64,000 nucleotides of DNA from Actinomadura spongiicola (lineage in GTDB: Bacteria; Actinomycetota; Actinomycetes; Streptosporangiales; Streptosporangiaceae), in the NCBI RefSeq assembly GCF_003432485.1, contig NZ_QVNQ01000007.1, positions 124,001 through 188,000 of the forward strand, in the 5' to 3' direction. The notes below the pieces were generated by a model. The model was not told the DNA's origin. It did no database searches and saw only the letters and a program-made list of their open reading frames with translations. Position numbers and translations under genes: made by a program. This document shows positions 40,629-49,518 of this stretch, piece after piece (the first letter of the stretch is position 1; the number at the start of each line of letters is the position of its first letter).

Positions 40629-41903
40629 ATGCGCATTCACCACATCGGGATCGATCACAGGACCGCTCCCATCGCGTTGCTCGAACGGCTGGTGATCCCG
40701 CGGGCCCGCCTCCCCGAGGCGCTGCGGCGGATCTCCGATCATCCGGGGATCGGGGAGGTCGTGCTCCTGACGACCTGCCACCGGCTGGAGGCGTACGTCG
40801 CGACGGACCGGCACAGCGAGGCCACCTGCCATGTCGTCGACGCCTTCGCCGGGTTGGCGGGCGTGCCCGCCCACGCGGTCTGGGAGTCGGCGTCGATCCG
40901 CCGCGAGACCGAGGCCGTCACGCACCTGTTCCGGGTCGTCTGCGGGCTGGAGTCCATGGCGGTGGGGGAGGAGCAGATCGTCGCGCAGGTGCGGGCGGCG
41001 CTGCGGAGGGCGCGGGCCGCGTCGACGGCGGGCCCCGTCCTGACGGCACTGACCGAGAGCGCGCTGCGGGTGAGCAAGCAGGCGCGCACCGAGACCCGGG
41101 TGGGACGGGCCGGGGTGTCGCTCGTCCACGCCGCCTTCGACGTCGCGGCCGGGGAGCACGGCGGCCTGGCGGGACGCACCGCGCTCGTCGTCGGGACCGG
41201 GACGATGGGCGCGCTCGCGGCCCGGCTGCTGCGCGACCGGGGCGCCGGGGACGTGCACATCACCAGCCGCACGCACGCCAACGCCGTACGTCTCGCCGAG
41301 GAGGTCGGCGGGACGGCCACGACGTCCGACGCGTGGGACCCGGTGCTGGAACGATGCGACCTCGTCGTCACCTCGACCGGGGCGCAGGGGCACGTACTGG
41401 ACGCCGACCGGCTCCGGGTCGCGCGGAAGGCGGCGGGCAACCGGCCGATGGTCGCCCTGGACCTGGCGATGCCGCGCGACATCGACCCCCTCTGCGCCGA
41501 CGTCGAAGGCGTGCGGCTCATCGACATCGAGGAACTCGGCCGCCTGCTCACCGGCCACGGGGCCGCGGGCGACGTCGCGCGGACCGAGGAGATCGTGACC
41601 GAGCAGGCGGCGGTCTTCCTCGCCCGCCGCCTGGAGGCGACGGTCAAGCCCCTGATCGTCGCCCTGCGCGGCCGGGCCCGCGAGGTCGTGGACCAGGAGC
41701 TGGCCCGGCTCGCGCACCGGCTGCCCGACATGGCGGACCGGGAGCGCGCCGAGACCGTCGCCGCCGTCGACCGGATCGTCGGCAAACTCCTGCACACCCC
41801 GATCGTCCGGGCGAAACAGCTGTCCACCACGCCCGAGGGGCGCCTCTACCTGGAGGCGCTGTTCCGACTCTTCGACCTGGACCTCAGTGAGGCGAACGCA
41901 TGA
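40629..41903 (+). CDS. hemA: Glutamyl-tRNA reductase
   Basis: 424 aa. The catalytic cysteine lies in TTCHRLEAYV (usual motif TTCNRxE), the substrate loop is ESMAVGEEQIVAQV, and the NADPH fold is ALVVGTGTMGALAARLL. The C-terminal dimerisation helix ends FRLFDLDLSE. It makes glutamate-1-semialdehyde from charged tRNA-Glu, the committed step. ATG 40629 gives the usual N-terminus (MRIHHIGIDHRTAP); GTG 40608 and 40626 are possible because no strong ribosome site is visible. Overlaps hemC by 4 nt. Confidence 0.92.
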   Translation: MRIHHIGIDHRTAPIALLERLVIPRARLPEALRRISDHPGIGEVVLLTTCHRLEAYVATDRHSEATCHVVDAFAGLAGVPAHAVWESASIRRETEAVTHLFRVVCGLESMAVGEEQIVAQVRAALRRARAASTAGPVLTALTESALRVSKQARTETRVGRAGVSLVHAAFDVAAGEHGGLAGRTALVVGTGTMGALAARLLRDRGAGDVHITSRTHANAVRLAEEVGGTATTSDAWDPVLERCDLVVTSTGAQGHVLDADRLRVARKAAGNRPMVALDLAMPRDIDPLCADVEGVRLIDIEELGRLLTGHGAAGDVARTEEIVTEQAAVFLARRLEATVKPLIVALRGRAREVVDQELARLAHRLPDMADRERAETVAAVDRIVGKLLHTPIVRAKQLSTTPEGRLYLEALFRLFDLDLSEANA

Positions 41904-42934
41904 CCAGCAACGACACCGCCAACCACACCGCGTTCGGTGACCGCCGCCCGCTGCTGCTCGGCACGCGCCGCAGCAAGCTCGCGGTGGCGCAGGCCGGCTG
42001 GGTGGCCGACCGCGTCACCACCGCGACCGGACGTCCCGTCCGGCTGGTGACCCTGTCCACGGAGGGCGACGAGACGACCGCCCCGATCGAGCGGATCGGG
42101 TCGACGGGCGTGTTCGTCACGGCGCTGCGCCGCGCGCTGCTGGCGCGCGAGGTCGACTTCGTCGTCCACTCCTACAAGGACCTTCCGACGGCGCCGGAGC
42201 CCGACCTGCGCGTGGCGGCCGTCCCGGAGCGGGAGGACCCCCGCGACGCGCTCGCGGGCCCGGCCGGGCTGCCCGGCTCCCTGCCCGAACTGCGGGCGGG
42301 CGCCAGGATCGGCACCGGCTCGCCGCGCCGGGCCGCGCAACTCCGCGCCTACGCCCCCCACCTGGACATCGTGCCGATGCGGGGGAACGTCGACAGCCGG
42401 CTGCGCAAGACCATGGACGGCGAACTCGACGCGGTGGTCCTCGCCATGGCCGGGCTGTCGCGCCTCGGCCGCCTGGGCGACGTCGCCGCGCCGCTGCCGC
42501 CCGACGTGCTGCTGCCCGCGCCCAGCCAGGGTGCCCTCGCCGTCGAGTGCCGGGCGGACGACACGGACACCGTCGCGCTGCTCGGCACCGTCGACGACCC
42601 GCGTTCGCACCGGGCCGTCGCCGCCGAACGCGCCTTCCTCACCGAACTGGCGGCGGGCTGCACCTCCCCGGTCGCCGCCCTCGCCGAGCACACCGGCGCC
42701 GGGACGCTGCGCCTGGAGGGCCTGATCGCCGCCCCCGACGGTTCGGCCGTCGTGCGCCGCGCCGTCTCCGGTTCCGCCGCCGACCCCGTCGAGATGGGCA
42801 GGGGCCTCGCCCGGACGCTCCTTGCGGACGGCGGCGCGGACCTGCTCGCCCTTCCCGCCCAGGCGGCCGCCGACCCCCACGGCGACCCCCGCCGCCGACC
42901 CGTGCACGTCTCGCAACCGCTCGGCCAGAGATGA
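41900..42934 (+). CDS. hemC: Hydroxymethylbilane synthase (porphobilinogen deaminase)
   Basis: 344 aa. Active-site features: GTRRSKLAVAQ at the N-terminus, VHSYKDLPT with the catalytic Asp, GTGSPRRAAQL, and C254 in LAAGCTSPV, which carries the dipyrromethane cofactor. Starts inside the hemA stop (ATGA). A Pro/Arg/Asp-rich tail of about 25 residues follows the last domain. hemB follows directly; hemD, usually next in actinobacterial hem operons, is missing. Confidence 0.94.
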   Translation: MTSNDTANHTAFGDRRPLLLGTRRSKLAVAQAGWVADRVTTATGRPVRLVTLSTEGDETTAPIERIGSTGVFVTALRRALLAREVDFVVHSYKDLPTAPEPDLRVAAVPEREDPRDALAGPAGLPGSLPELRAGARIGTGSPRRAAQLRAYAPHLDIVPMRGNVDSRLRKTMDGELDAVVLAMAGLSRLGRLGDVAAPLPPDVLLPAPSQGALAVECRADDTDTVALLGTVDDPRSHRAVAAERAFLTELAAGCTSPVAALAEHTGAGTLRLEGLIAAPDGSAVVRRAVSGSAADPVEMGRGLARTLLADGGADLLALPAQAAADPHGDPRRRPVHVSQPLGQR

Positions 42935-42968
42935 CCGGCCGACGCCGACAGCGCTGGAGGACCGACAC

Positions 42969-43979
42969 ATGACCAGCCCACCGTCCCCGACCCCGCCCGA
43001 GTCCGTGATCCGTCCCCGCATCAGGCCGAGGCGGCTGCGCCGGACCGCTCCGCTGCGCCGCCTCGTCGCCGAGACCCGGCTGTCGGCGGCCGACCTCGTC
43101 CTGCCGCTGTTCGTCAAGGAGGGCGTGAGCGCGCCCGTCCCGGTCGGCTCGATGCCCGGGGTCCTGCAACACACGCGCGACTCGCTGCGCAAGGCCGCCC
43201 GCGAGGCCGTCGAGGCGGGTGTGGGCGGGCTGATGCTGTTCGCCGTCCCCGCGACCAAGGACCCGATCGGCCGGGCGGCCACCGACCCCGACGGGATCCT
43301 GAACGTCGCCGTGGCCGACCTCGTCGCCGAGGTCGGGGACGCGACGATCGTGATGGCCGACCTGTGCCTGGACGAGTTCACCGACCACGGGCACTGCGGC
43401 GTCCTCACCGACGACGGGCACGTCGACAACGACGCGACGCTCGACCACTACGCGCGGATGGCCGTCGCCCTCGCCGAGGCGGGCGCGCACATGGTCGGCC
43501 CGAGCGGCATGATGGACGGCCAGGTCGCCGCCATCCGCGCGGCCCTCGACGCGGCCGGTCACACGGACGTGTCGATCCTCGCCTACGCCGCCAAATACGC
43601 CTCCGCGTTCTACGGGCCGTTCCGCGAGGCCGTCGACTCCTCCCTCACCGGGGACCGCAAGACCTACCAGATGGACCCGGCGAACACCGCGGAGGCGCTG
43701 CGGGAGATCCGCCTCGACGTCGCCGAGGGCGCCGACATCGTCATGGTCAAACCCGCCATGGCGTACCTGGACGTCGTCCGGCGCGCCGCCGAGACCGTCG
43801 AGGTCCCCGTCGCCGCTTATCAGGTGTCCGGCGAGTACGCCATGATCGAGGCCGCCGCCGCCAACGGCTGGATCGAGCGGGACCGCGCCGTCACCGAGAC
43901 GCTCACGTGCATCCGCCGGGCGGGCGCCTCGATCGTCCTGACCTACTGGGCCACCGAGGTCGCGAGGAGGCTGCCGTGA
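42969..43979 (+). CDS. hemB: Delta-aminolevulinic acid dehydratase (porphobilinogen synthase)
   Basis: 336 aa. Two active-site lysines lie in YAAKYASAFYGPFREA and VMVKPAMAYLD (Schiff base). The metal-site segment reads DLCLDEFTDHGHCG: Cys at the first and third ligand positions but Asp at the second, a mixed form between Zn-type (C-C-C) and Mg-type enzymes. ATG 42969 has GGAGG 8 nt upstream. Start 34 nt after hemC; stop overlaps the next gene by 4 nt (GTGA). Confidence 0.95.
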   Translation: MTSPPSPTPPESVIRPRIRPRRLRRTAPLRRLVAETRLSAADLVLPLFVKEGVSAPVPVGSMPGVLQHTRDSLRKAAREAVEAGVGGLMLFAVPATKDPIGRAATDPDGILNVAVADLVAEVGDATIVMADLCLDEFTDHGHCGVLTDDGHVDNDATLDHYARMAVALAEAGAHMVGPSGMMDGQVAAIRAALDAAGHTDVSILAYAAKYASAFYGPFREAVDSSLTGDRKTYQMDPANTAEALREIRLDVAEGADIVMVKPAMAYLDVVRRAAETVEVPVAAYQVSGEYAMIEAAAANGWIERDRAVTETLTCIRRAGASIVLTYWATEVARRLP

Positions 43980-45403
43980 CCGCTCCGAACGGATCGCACG
44001 ACGTCGTCGTCATCGGCGGCGGGATCACCGGTCTCACCGCCGCGTACCAGATCACCAAGCAGGCGCCGGGACGTTCCGTCGTCGTGCTGGAACGCGCGGA
44101 ACGGGTCGGCGGCATCGTCGGCTCACGCCACCAGCAGGGCTTCACGGTCGACACCGGCCCGCACGGCTTCGTCGTCTACGGCCCCGGCGGCGTCGGCGAC
44201 CTCGCCGACGAACTGGATCTCGGGGACGAACTGCTGCTCGCCACCGACGAGGCGCAGAAACTGCTGCTGCTCCGCAACGACGAGGAGCTCCTCACGCTGC
44301 CGACGACACCGCGCGAGTTCCTGCGCAGCCCGCTGCTGTCGGCGCGCGGCAAGCTGCGGGTGGCCCTCGAACCGTTGGTCCGGCGGGACCTGCGCGAGGA
44401 GCCGGTGTACGAGTTCACCGCGCGGCGCTTCGGGTGGGAGCTGGCCCGGACGCTCGCCGTCCCCGCGGTCCTCGGCGTCACCGGCGGCGACGCGCGGCGG
44501 CTCAGCATCGACGCCAAGTTCGCCTACGTCCGCTACCTGGAGGAGCGGTACGGCAGCATCCTGCTCGGCGCGCTGCGCGTCCAGCTGCGCGGGACGCAGA
44601 CCGGACGGTTCTACGTTCCGCGTCTGCCCAAGTTCGGCGAGTTCGGCATGCGGCTCCACACCTTCCGCGGCCACGGCATGCAACGGCTGATCGACGCGCT
44701 GGAGAAGGCGCTCGCCGGGCAGATCCGCCTCGGCACCCGGGCGGAGCGGCTGGAGCGCCGGACGGCGGCGGACGGTCGCCGCTGGCGAATCGTCCTGGAG
44801 GACGGCGCCGCCCTGGAAGCCGACCACGTCATCCTGGCGCTGCCCTCGTACACGGCCGCAGAGTTCCTCGAACCGCACCTGCCGGACGCGGCGTCCGCGC
44901 TGGCGTCCGTCCCGCATCCGGACGTGCGCGTCGTCGCGCTGGCCTACCGGCGCGACGACGTCCGGCGCGAACCCGGGGGCATCGGCTTCCTGACGATCCC
45001 CACCGACCGGACCCGCATCCTCGCCACCATCCACACCTCCACGATCTTCCCCGAGCAGGCGCCCGAGGACATGGTCCTGATCCGCACGCTCGCCGGCGGA
45101 GTGCAGGACCCGGCGTTCTCCTCGCTGTCGTCGGACGAGGCCGTCCGCATGGTGCACCAGGACCTGGTCCACATCTTCGGCGTCCACGGCGAGCCGGTGT
45201 TCGCCTTCGACCACCTGTGGCGCCGGGCCATCCCCGAGTACCCGCTCGGGCACCGCGACCGGATCGCGGACGTGCTGCGCGACGTCGCCGGGAGCGGGGG
45301 GCTGCACGTGGCCGGGAACACCTACCACGGCGTGGGTATCAACGACTGTGTCCGCGACGCGCGCCGTGTCGCAGCGGACGTGGCCGGAGAGCTGACCGGC
45401 TGA
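43976..45403 (+). CDS. hemY: Protoporphyrinogen/coproporphyrinogen oxidase, HemY type
   Basis: 475 aa FAD-dependent oxidase. Dinucleotide-binding motif VVVIGGGITGLTAAYQI at residues 10-26, then the second glycine motif ERVGGIVGS, and a C-terminal FAD segment (GGLHVAGNTYHGVGINDCV). Sequence alone does not tell whether it oxidises protoporphyrinogen IX or coproporphyrinogen III; the neighbouring hemF argues for protoporphyrinogen. GTG 43976 overlaps hemB by 4 nt. Confidence 0.92.
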   Translation: MTAPNGSHDVVVIGGGITGLTAAYQITKQAPGRSVVVLERAERVGGIVGSRHQQGFTVDTGPHGFVVYGPGGVGDLADELDLGDELLLATDEAQKLLLLRNDEELLTLPTTPREFLRSPLLSARGKLRVALEPLVRRDLREEPVYEFTARRFGWELARTLAVPAVLGVTGGDARRLSIDAKFAYVRYLEERYGSILLGALRVQLRGTQTGRFYVPRLPKFGEFGMRLHTFRGHGMQRLIDALEKALAGQIRLGTRAERLERRTAADGRRWRIVLEDGAALEADHVILALPSYTAAEFLEPHLPDAASALASVPHPDVRVVALAYRRDDVRREPGGIGFLTIPTDRTRILATIHTSTIFPEQAPEDMVLIRTLAGGVQDPAFSSLSSDEAVRMVHQDLVHIFGVHGEPVFAFDHLWRRAIPEYPLGHRDRIADVLRDVAGSGGLHVAGNTYHGVGINDCVRDARRVAADVAGELTG

Positions 45404-45428
45404 CGAACCGTGTCCCGGGAGGGCAGCA

Positions 45429-47066
45429 GTGTCCGCACCTCGACCCGCTCACCGGTGGTTGTGCCTGGCCACGCTCAGCGTCGGCATCTCGTTGATCATG
45501 GTGGACGGCACGATCGTCAACGTCGCGCTGCCCACCGTGATCACCGATCTGCGGATCACCGCGACCGAGGCCGAATGGGTCAACGCCGGGTACATGCTGG
45601 TGTTCGCGGCCCTGCTGCTCCCGGCCGGGCGGCTCGGCGACGTCCTCGGGCACCGCCGCCTCTTCGGCCTCGGCGTGGTGACGTTCGTCGTGGCCAGCGC
45701 CCTCGCCGGGCTGGCCCAGGGCGGGGCGACCCTGCTGGGCGCACGCCTCCTCCAGGGCGTCGGCGCCGCGATGATCCTGCCCGCCACCCTCTCCACGATC
45801 AACACCGCCTTCCGCGGCCGGGACCGGGCCATGGCCTTCGGGGTGTGGGGCGCGGCCATCGGCGGCACCGTGGCGATCGGCCCGGTCCTCGGCGGCTGGC
45901 TCACCGACGCCTACGGCTGGCGCTGGATCTTCGCCGTCAACGTGCCGCTCGGGCTGCTGGTCCTGGCGGGCACCGCGCTGTGGGTGCCGGAGAGCCGCGA
46001 CCGCACGGCGGCGCTGCGCACCGGCATCGTGGGCACGCTGTCGGCGAGCGCCGGTTTCGCCGCCCTGGTTCTCGTGCTGATCGAGGGGCAGTGGTACGGC
46101 TGGTGGACGCCGACGCGGCCGTTCGAGGCCGGTTCCTTCACCTGGCCGTTCGACGCCGTCTCGCCCATCCCGCCGGTCGCGGCGCTGGGCGTCCTCCTCA
46201 TCGGCGTGTTCGTCGTCGCGACCCGGCGTCGGCGCCGACGCGGCGAACCCGTCCTGCTGGACGTGACGTTGTTCGCCATTCCGAGTTTCCGCATCGGCAA
46301 CGCCGCGATCGCCATCGTGGGCCTCGCCGAGTTCGGGCTGGTCTTCGTCCTGCCGCTGTACCTCCAGTCCGCTCTCGGGCTGAGCCCGTTACACGCCGGT
46401 GTGATCATCCTCGCGCTCGCCCTCGGCTCGCTGCTCGCCGGGCCCGGCGCCGGGCCGCTCACCCAGCGGTACGGCCCCCGCCGGGTCGTCCTGGCGGGGC
46501 TGCTCCTGGAGACGGTCGCGATCGCCGCGATCGGCGTCGTGATGAGCCCGTCCGGCAACCTGTGGCCGATGGCGCTGCTGCTCTTCGGCTACGGCGTGGG
46601 CGTCGGTCTGGCCAGCGCCCAGCTGTCGAACATGGTGCTCGCCGACGTTCCCGTCGAACGCTCCGGGCAGGCGTCCGGGGCGCAGAACACCACCCGGCTG
46701 TTCGGGTCCGCGCTGGGCATCGCCGTGCTCGGCACCGTCCTGGTCTCCCTGCTCGGCGCCGACGTGGACGACCGGCTCCGCGCGATGGAGAACCTGCCGC
46801 CGCAGACGCGGGAGACCGTGTCGGCGTCCGTACGCGACAGCCTCGGCGCCACGATCCCGGATCTGCGGTACGCCCCCGAGACCGCCCCGGCCGCCGCCGA
46901 GGCCGAGCGCGCGCTCACCCGGGCGGCCCGCACGGTCACGTTCCTGACGGCGCTGTTCATGCTCGCCGGATTCCTGTTGAGCCTGCGGCTGCCCCGCGAC
47001 GCCGGACTCCGCGGACACGCGAGGAAGGCGCCGGGGGGCACGCTCGAAAAGACCGCCGAACACTGA
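45429..47066 (+). CDS. MFS drug:H+ antiporter, DHA2 (14-TM) type
   Basis: 545 aa with about 14 TM segments. Motif D/A region: MVDGTIVNVALPTV, GRLGDVLGHRR (motif A), and the antiporter motif C GPVLGGWLTD. EmrB/QacA-like; substrates are typically amphiphilic. It starts 25 nt after hemY with GGGAGGG upstream, so it is co-transcribed with the heme genes. Export of a porphyrin intermediate is an attractive but unproven role. Confidence 0.9.
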   Translation: MSAPRPAHRWLCLATLSVGISLIMVDGTIVNVALPTVITDLRITATEAEWVNAGYMLVFAALLLPAGRLGDVLGHRRLFGLGVVTFVVASALAGLAQGGATLLGARLLQGVGAAMILPATLSTINTAFRGRDRAMAFGVWGAAIGGTVAIGPVLGGWLTDAYGWRWIFAVNVPLGLLVLAGTALWVPESRDRTAALRTGIVGTLSASAGFAALVLVLIEGQWYGWWTPTRPFEAGSFTWPFDAVSPIPPVAALGVLLIGVFVVATRRRRRRGEPVLLDVTLFAIPSFRIGNAAIAIVGLAEFGLVFVLPLYLQSALGLSPLHAGVIILALALGSLLAGPGAGPLTQRYGPRRVVLAGLLLETVAIAAIGVVMSPSGNLWPMALLLFGYGVGVGLASAQLSNMVLADVPVERSGQASGAQNTTRLFGSALGIAVLGTVLVSLLGADVDDRLRAMENLPPQTRETVSASVRDSLGATIPDLRYAPETAPAAAEAERALTRAARTVTFLTALFMLAGFLLSLRLPRDAGLRGHARKAPGGTLEKTAEH

Positions 47067-47076
47067 CGCGGGAGGG

Positions 47077-48369
47077 TCATTCCGCCTGAGCCGCCGCGCG
47101 GGCCGCGTGCGGCAGGGCGTCGACGACCCGCTCCAGCGCGGCGTCGTCGTGCGCGGCCGACACGAACCACGCCTCGAAGCTCGACGGCGGAAGGTACACG
47201 CCACGTTCGAGGGCGGCGTGGAAGAAGGCCGCGTACCGTGCCGTGTCCTGCGCCCGCGCGTCGTCGTAGTCGTGGACGTCCGCGTCGCGGAAGAACACCG
47301 AGAACAGGTTGCCGCCCCGCTGGACGCGGTGGGGGACGCCCTCCTTGTCCAGGGCCTCGGCCACGGCGGACGCCAGGGTCGCCGAGGCCCGGTCCAGGTG
47401 GGCGTAGACGTCGGGGGTGGCGTGCCGCAGCGTCATCAGCCCCGCCACGGTCGCGAGCGGGTTCCCCGCCAGGGTCCCGGCCTGGTAGACGGGCCCGGCG
47501 GGCGCCACGGCGTCCATGAGGTCGGCCCGTCCGCCGAACGCGGCGGCCGGGAGCGCGCCGCCCATGACCTTCCCGAAGGTCATCAGGTCGGCGTCAACCG
47601 GGTCCAGGCCGTGCCAGCCGGACGGTGACACCCGGAAGCCCGTCAGCACCTCGTCCATGACGAGCAGGGCACCGTCGCGGCGGCACAGGTCTCGCAGCAG
47701 CGCGTTGAACCCGGGCCGTGGCGGCACGACGCCCATGTTCGCCGGGCACGCCTCCGTGATCACGCACGCGATCCGGCCCGGGTACCGGACGAAGACCTCC
47801 GTCACCGCCGACACGTCGTTGTACGGCAGGACGATCGTGTCCGCCGCGGCCGCCGCCGGGACGCCCGGCGAGTCGGGCAGCCCGAAGGTCGCGACCCCGG
47901 AGCCCGCCGCGGCCAGCAGCCCGTCGGAGTGGCCGTGATAGCAGCCCGCGAACTTCACCAGCTTCGCCCGCCCGGTGACGCCGCGGGCCAGCCGGATCGC
48001 CGACATCGTCGCCTCGGTCCCCGAGCCGACGAGCCGGACCTTCTCCACGGGGGCACGGCGCACGATCGCCTCGGCCAGCTCGACCTCCTCGCCGGTCGGC
48101 GCGCCGTACGACGTCCCCCACAGCGCGGTGTTGCGCACCGCCTCCACGATGACCGGATGGGCGTGCCCGAGCAGCGCCGCGCCCCAGGAGCAGACCAGGT
48201 CGACGTACTCGTCTCCGTCGACGTCCACCAGGTACGGTCCGCGCCCGGAGGCGACGAACCGTGGGACGCCGCCGACCGCTCCGAACGCCCGGACCGGGGA
48301 GTTGACCCCGCCCGGGATCACCCGCCGCGCACGGTCCCACAACTTCTCCGAACACTCCATCCGGCTCAT
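47077..48369 (-). CDS. hemL: Glutamate-1-semialdehyde 2,1-aminomutase
   Basis: 430 aa. Begins SEKLWDRARRVIPGGVNSPVR-like, then VRLVGSGTEATMSAIRLARG, FAGCYHGHSDGLL and the Schiff-base lysine in MTFGKVMGGALPA; QAGTLAGNPLA is the HemL-specific C-terminal motif. It supplies 5-aminolevulinate from the HemA product. It faces the hemA operon from the other strand, with only 10 nt between its stop and the MFS stop. ATG 48369 has GGGAGAG upstream. Confidence 0.94.
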   Translation of the reverse strand: MSRMECSEKLWDRARRVIPGGVNSPVRAFGAVGGVPRFVASGRGPYLVDVDGDEYVDLVCSWGAALLGHAHPVIVEAVRNTALWGTSYGAPTGEEVELAEAIVRRAPVEKVRLVGSGTEATMSAIRLARGVTGRAKLVKFAGCYHGHSDGLLAAAGSGVATFGLPDSPGVPAAAAADTIVLPYNDVSAVTEVFVRYPGRIACVITEACPANMGVVPPRPGFNALLRDLCRRDGALLVMDEVLTGFRVSPSGWHGLDPVDADLMTFGKVMGGALPAAAFGGRADLMDAVAPAGPVYQAGTLAGNPLATVAGLMTLRHATPDVYAHLDRASATLASAVAEALDKEGVPHRVQRGGNLFSVFFRDADVHDYDDARAQDTARYAAFFHAALERGVYLPPSSFEAWFVSAAHDDAALERVVDALPHAARAAAQAE

Positions 48370-48388
48370 CGCGTCTCTCCCGTCCGTC

Positions 48389-49024
48389 CTACTCGTCGGC
48401 GTCCGCGACCGTGACGGTGCCGGGCGGCGTCTTGTACCAGTCGTGGACGTCGGAGATCTCGGCGATATGGCCCTTGACGACCTCACCGGGCCGCTCCTCC
48501 TCGCCCACGGCGAGCACGAACCGCGCGGGCACCGGACCGGTGATCTCCATCGTGTAGGTGCCCTGCTCGGCCGACATGCGCCCGACGCTGTAGCTGATGT
48601 ACGACGTGTCGGTGTACGGCTCGTCGAACACCTCGCTGCGGTTGGCGGTGAACACCTGCGTCTCCCCGGACGGCGCCACGAGCGTGAGGGTGGGAAGCCG
48701 CTCCGGCGGGATGTCGGTCTCCGGCGGGAGCTTCGGAATGAGCATCTCCACGTAGAGGACGTCGTCCTTCTCCAGGTCGGCCTGCACGGCGCGCTTCTCA
48801 CCGGGCTCGTCGATGACGCCGTAGAAGGCGAAGGACACCTTCCCGTCCGGGAGCTTCGGCGCGGCGAGCGCGTCCTTGTTGAGGCTGGTCAGCACCACCG
48901 GCAGGTGGGCGGCGAGGACGCCGCCGCGCACATCGCCCGCGGCGGCGACCAGGGCCCCGAACCCGGCGACGGCCGCCTGCGCCCACCAGCCCAGGCGGCG
49001 GGGGATGGTCAGTTCGAACTTCAT
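48389..49024 (-). CDS. Membrane-anchored hypothetical protein (third gene of IS701-like operon)
   Basis: 211 aa, family not recognised. One hydrophobic N-terminal segment (WWAQAAVAGFGALVAAAGDV, residues about 13-32) follows a short KFELTIPRR start, consistent with an uncleaved signal anchor. The rest is predicted beta-rich (GKVSFAFYGVIDEPGEK, TLTLVAPSGETQVFTANR, GTYTMEITGPVPARFVLAVG), like a secreted pre-peptidase or jelly-roll domain, and ends acidic. ATG 49024 overlaps the upstream stop (ATGA) and has GGAGGA upstream. It lies 19 nt before hemL. Confidence 0.6.
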   Translation of the reverse strand: MKFELTIPRRLGWWAQAAVAGFGALVAAAGDVRGGVLAAHLPVVLTSLNKDALAAPKLPDGKVSFAFYGVIDEPGEKRAVQADLEKDDVLYVEMLIPKLPPETDIPPERLPTLTLVAPSGETQVFTANRSEVFDEPYTDTSYISYSVGRMSAEQGTYTMEITGPVPARFVLAVGEEERPGEVVKGHIAEISDVHDWYKTPPGTVTVADADE

Positions 49025-49518
49025 GATGTCTCCTCCAGATCGGGTCGTGTCGTGGTGGCCGTGTCGCGGGAGTAGCGGAAGACGCAGACCCGGGCCCCCT
49101 CGGCCCGTCGCGCCAGCGCCCGGACGCGCAGGCGTGGGAACGCCCGCCGGGTCGCCTCCAGTTCGAGGTCGCACAGCAGGGGTTCGGTCTGGGCCGCGTC
49201 GAGGCCGAGTTCCTCGGCGGCGGTGACGCAGGTGCAGGTCAGCGCGATCTCGATGGCCGCGTCCTCGTCCGGGCGGGAGTCGTCGACGACCTCGTGGACC
49301 AGCCCGGCGGCCTCCAGCCAGGGCAGGGCGCGGGCCATGCCCTCGGCGAGCGAACCGGCCTCCACCGCGGGGCCGAGCCGGGCGGCCTGCTTGTCGGGCA
49401 GGCCGTCCAGCATCTCCTCCCGGGCCCGCTCCGGGCCCTGTTCGGCGCGCAGTTCGAGATGGCGGCGCAGCTGCTCGCAGAGGCCGCGCCGGAGTCTCGG
49501 GTCGGTGATCTCAGGCAA
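49021..49518 (-). CDS. Small cysteine-containing protein (second gene of IS701-like operon)
   Basis: 165 aa, family not recognised. The N-terminal half is helical and charged (LRRGLCEQLRRHLELRAEQG). The central segment ALTCTCVTAAEELGLDAAQTEP-L-L-C has a CxC and a later Cys, which could bind a metal or form disulfides. No membrane segment. TTG 49518 is inferred from GAGAGGGG just upstream; it lies 8 nt inside the transposase-like gene, and its stop overlaps the following ATG by 4 nt. Tight overlaps on both sides imply one translationally coupled unit. Confidence 0.55.
   Translation of the reverse strand: MPEITDPRLRRGLCEQLRRHLELRAEQGPERAREEMLDGLPDKQAARLGPAVEAGSLAEGMARALPWLEAAGLVHEVVDDSRPDEDAAIEIALTCTCVTAAEELGLDAAQTEPLLCDLELEATRRAFPRLRVRALARRAEGARVCVFRYSRDTATTTRPDLEETS

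Noticed and set aside
42935..42968. Possible hemD between hemC and hemB
   Set aside because: The gap is 34 bp and hemC has no fused uroporphyrinogen-III synthase domain, so hemD is absent rather than missed.
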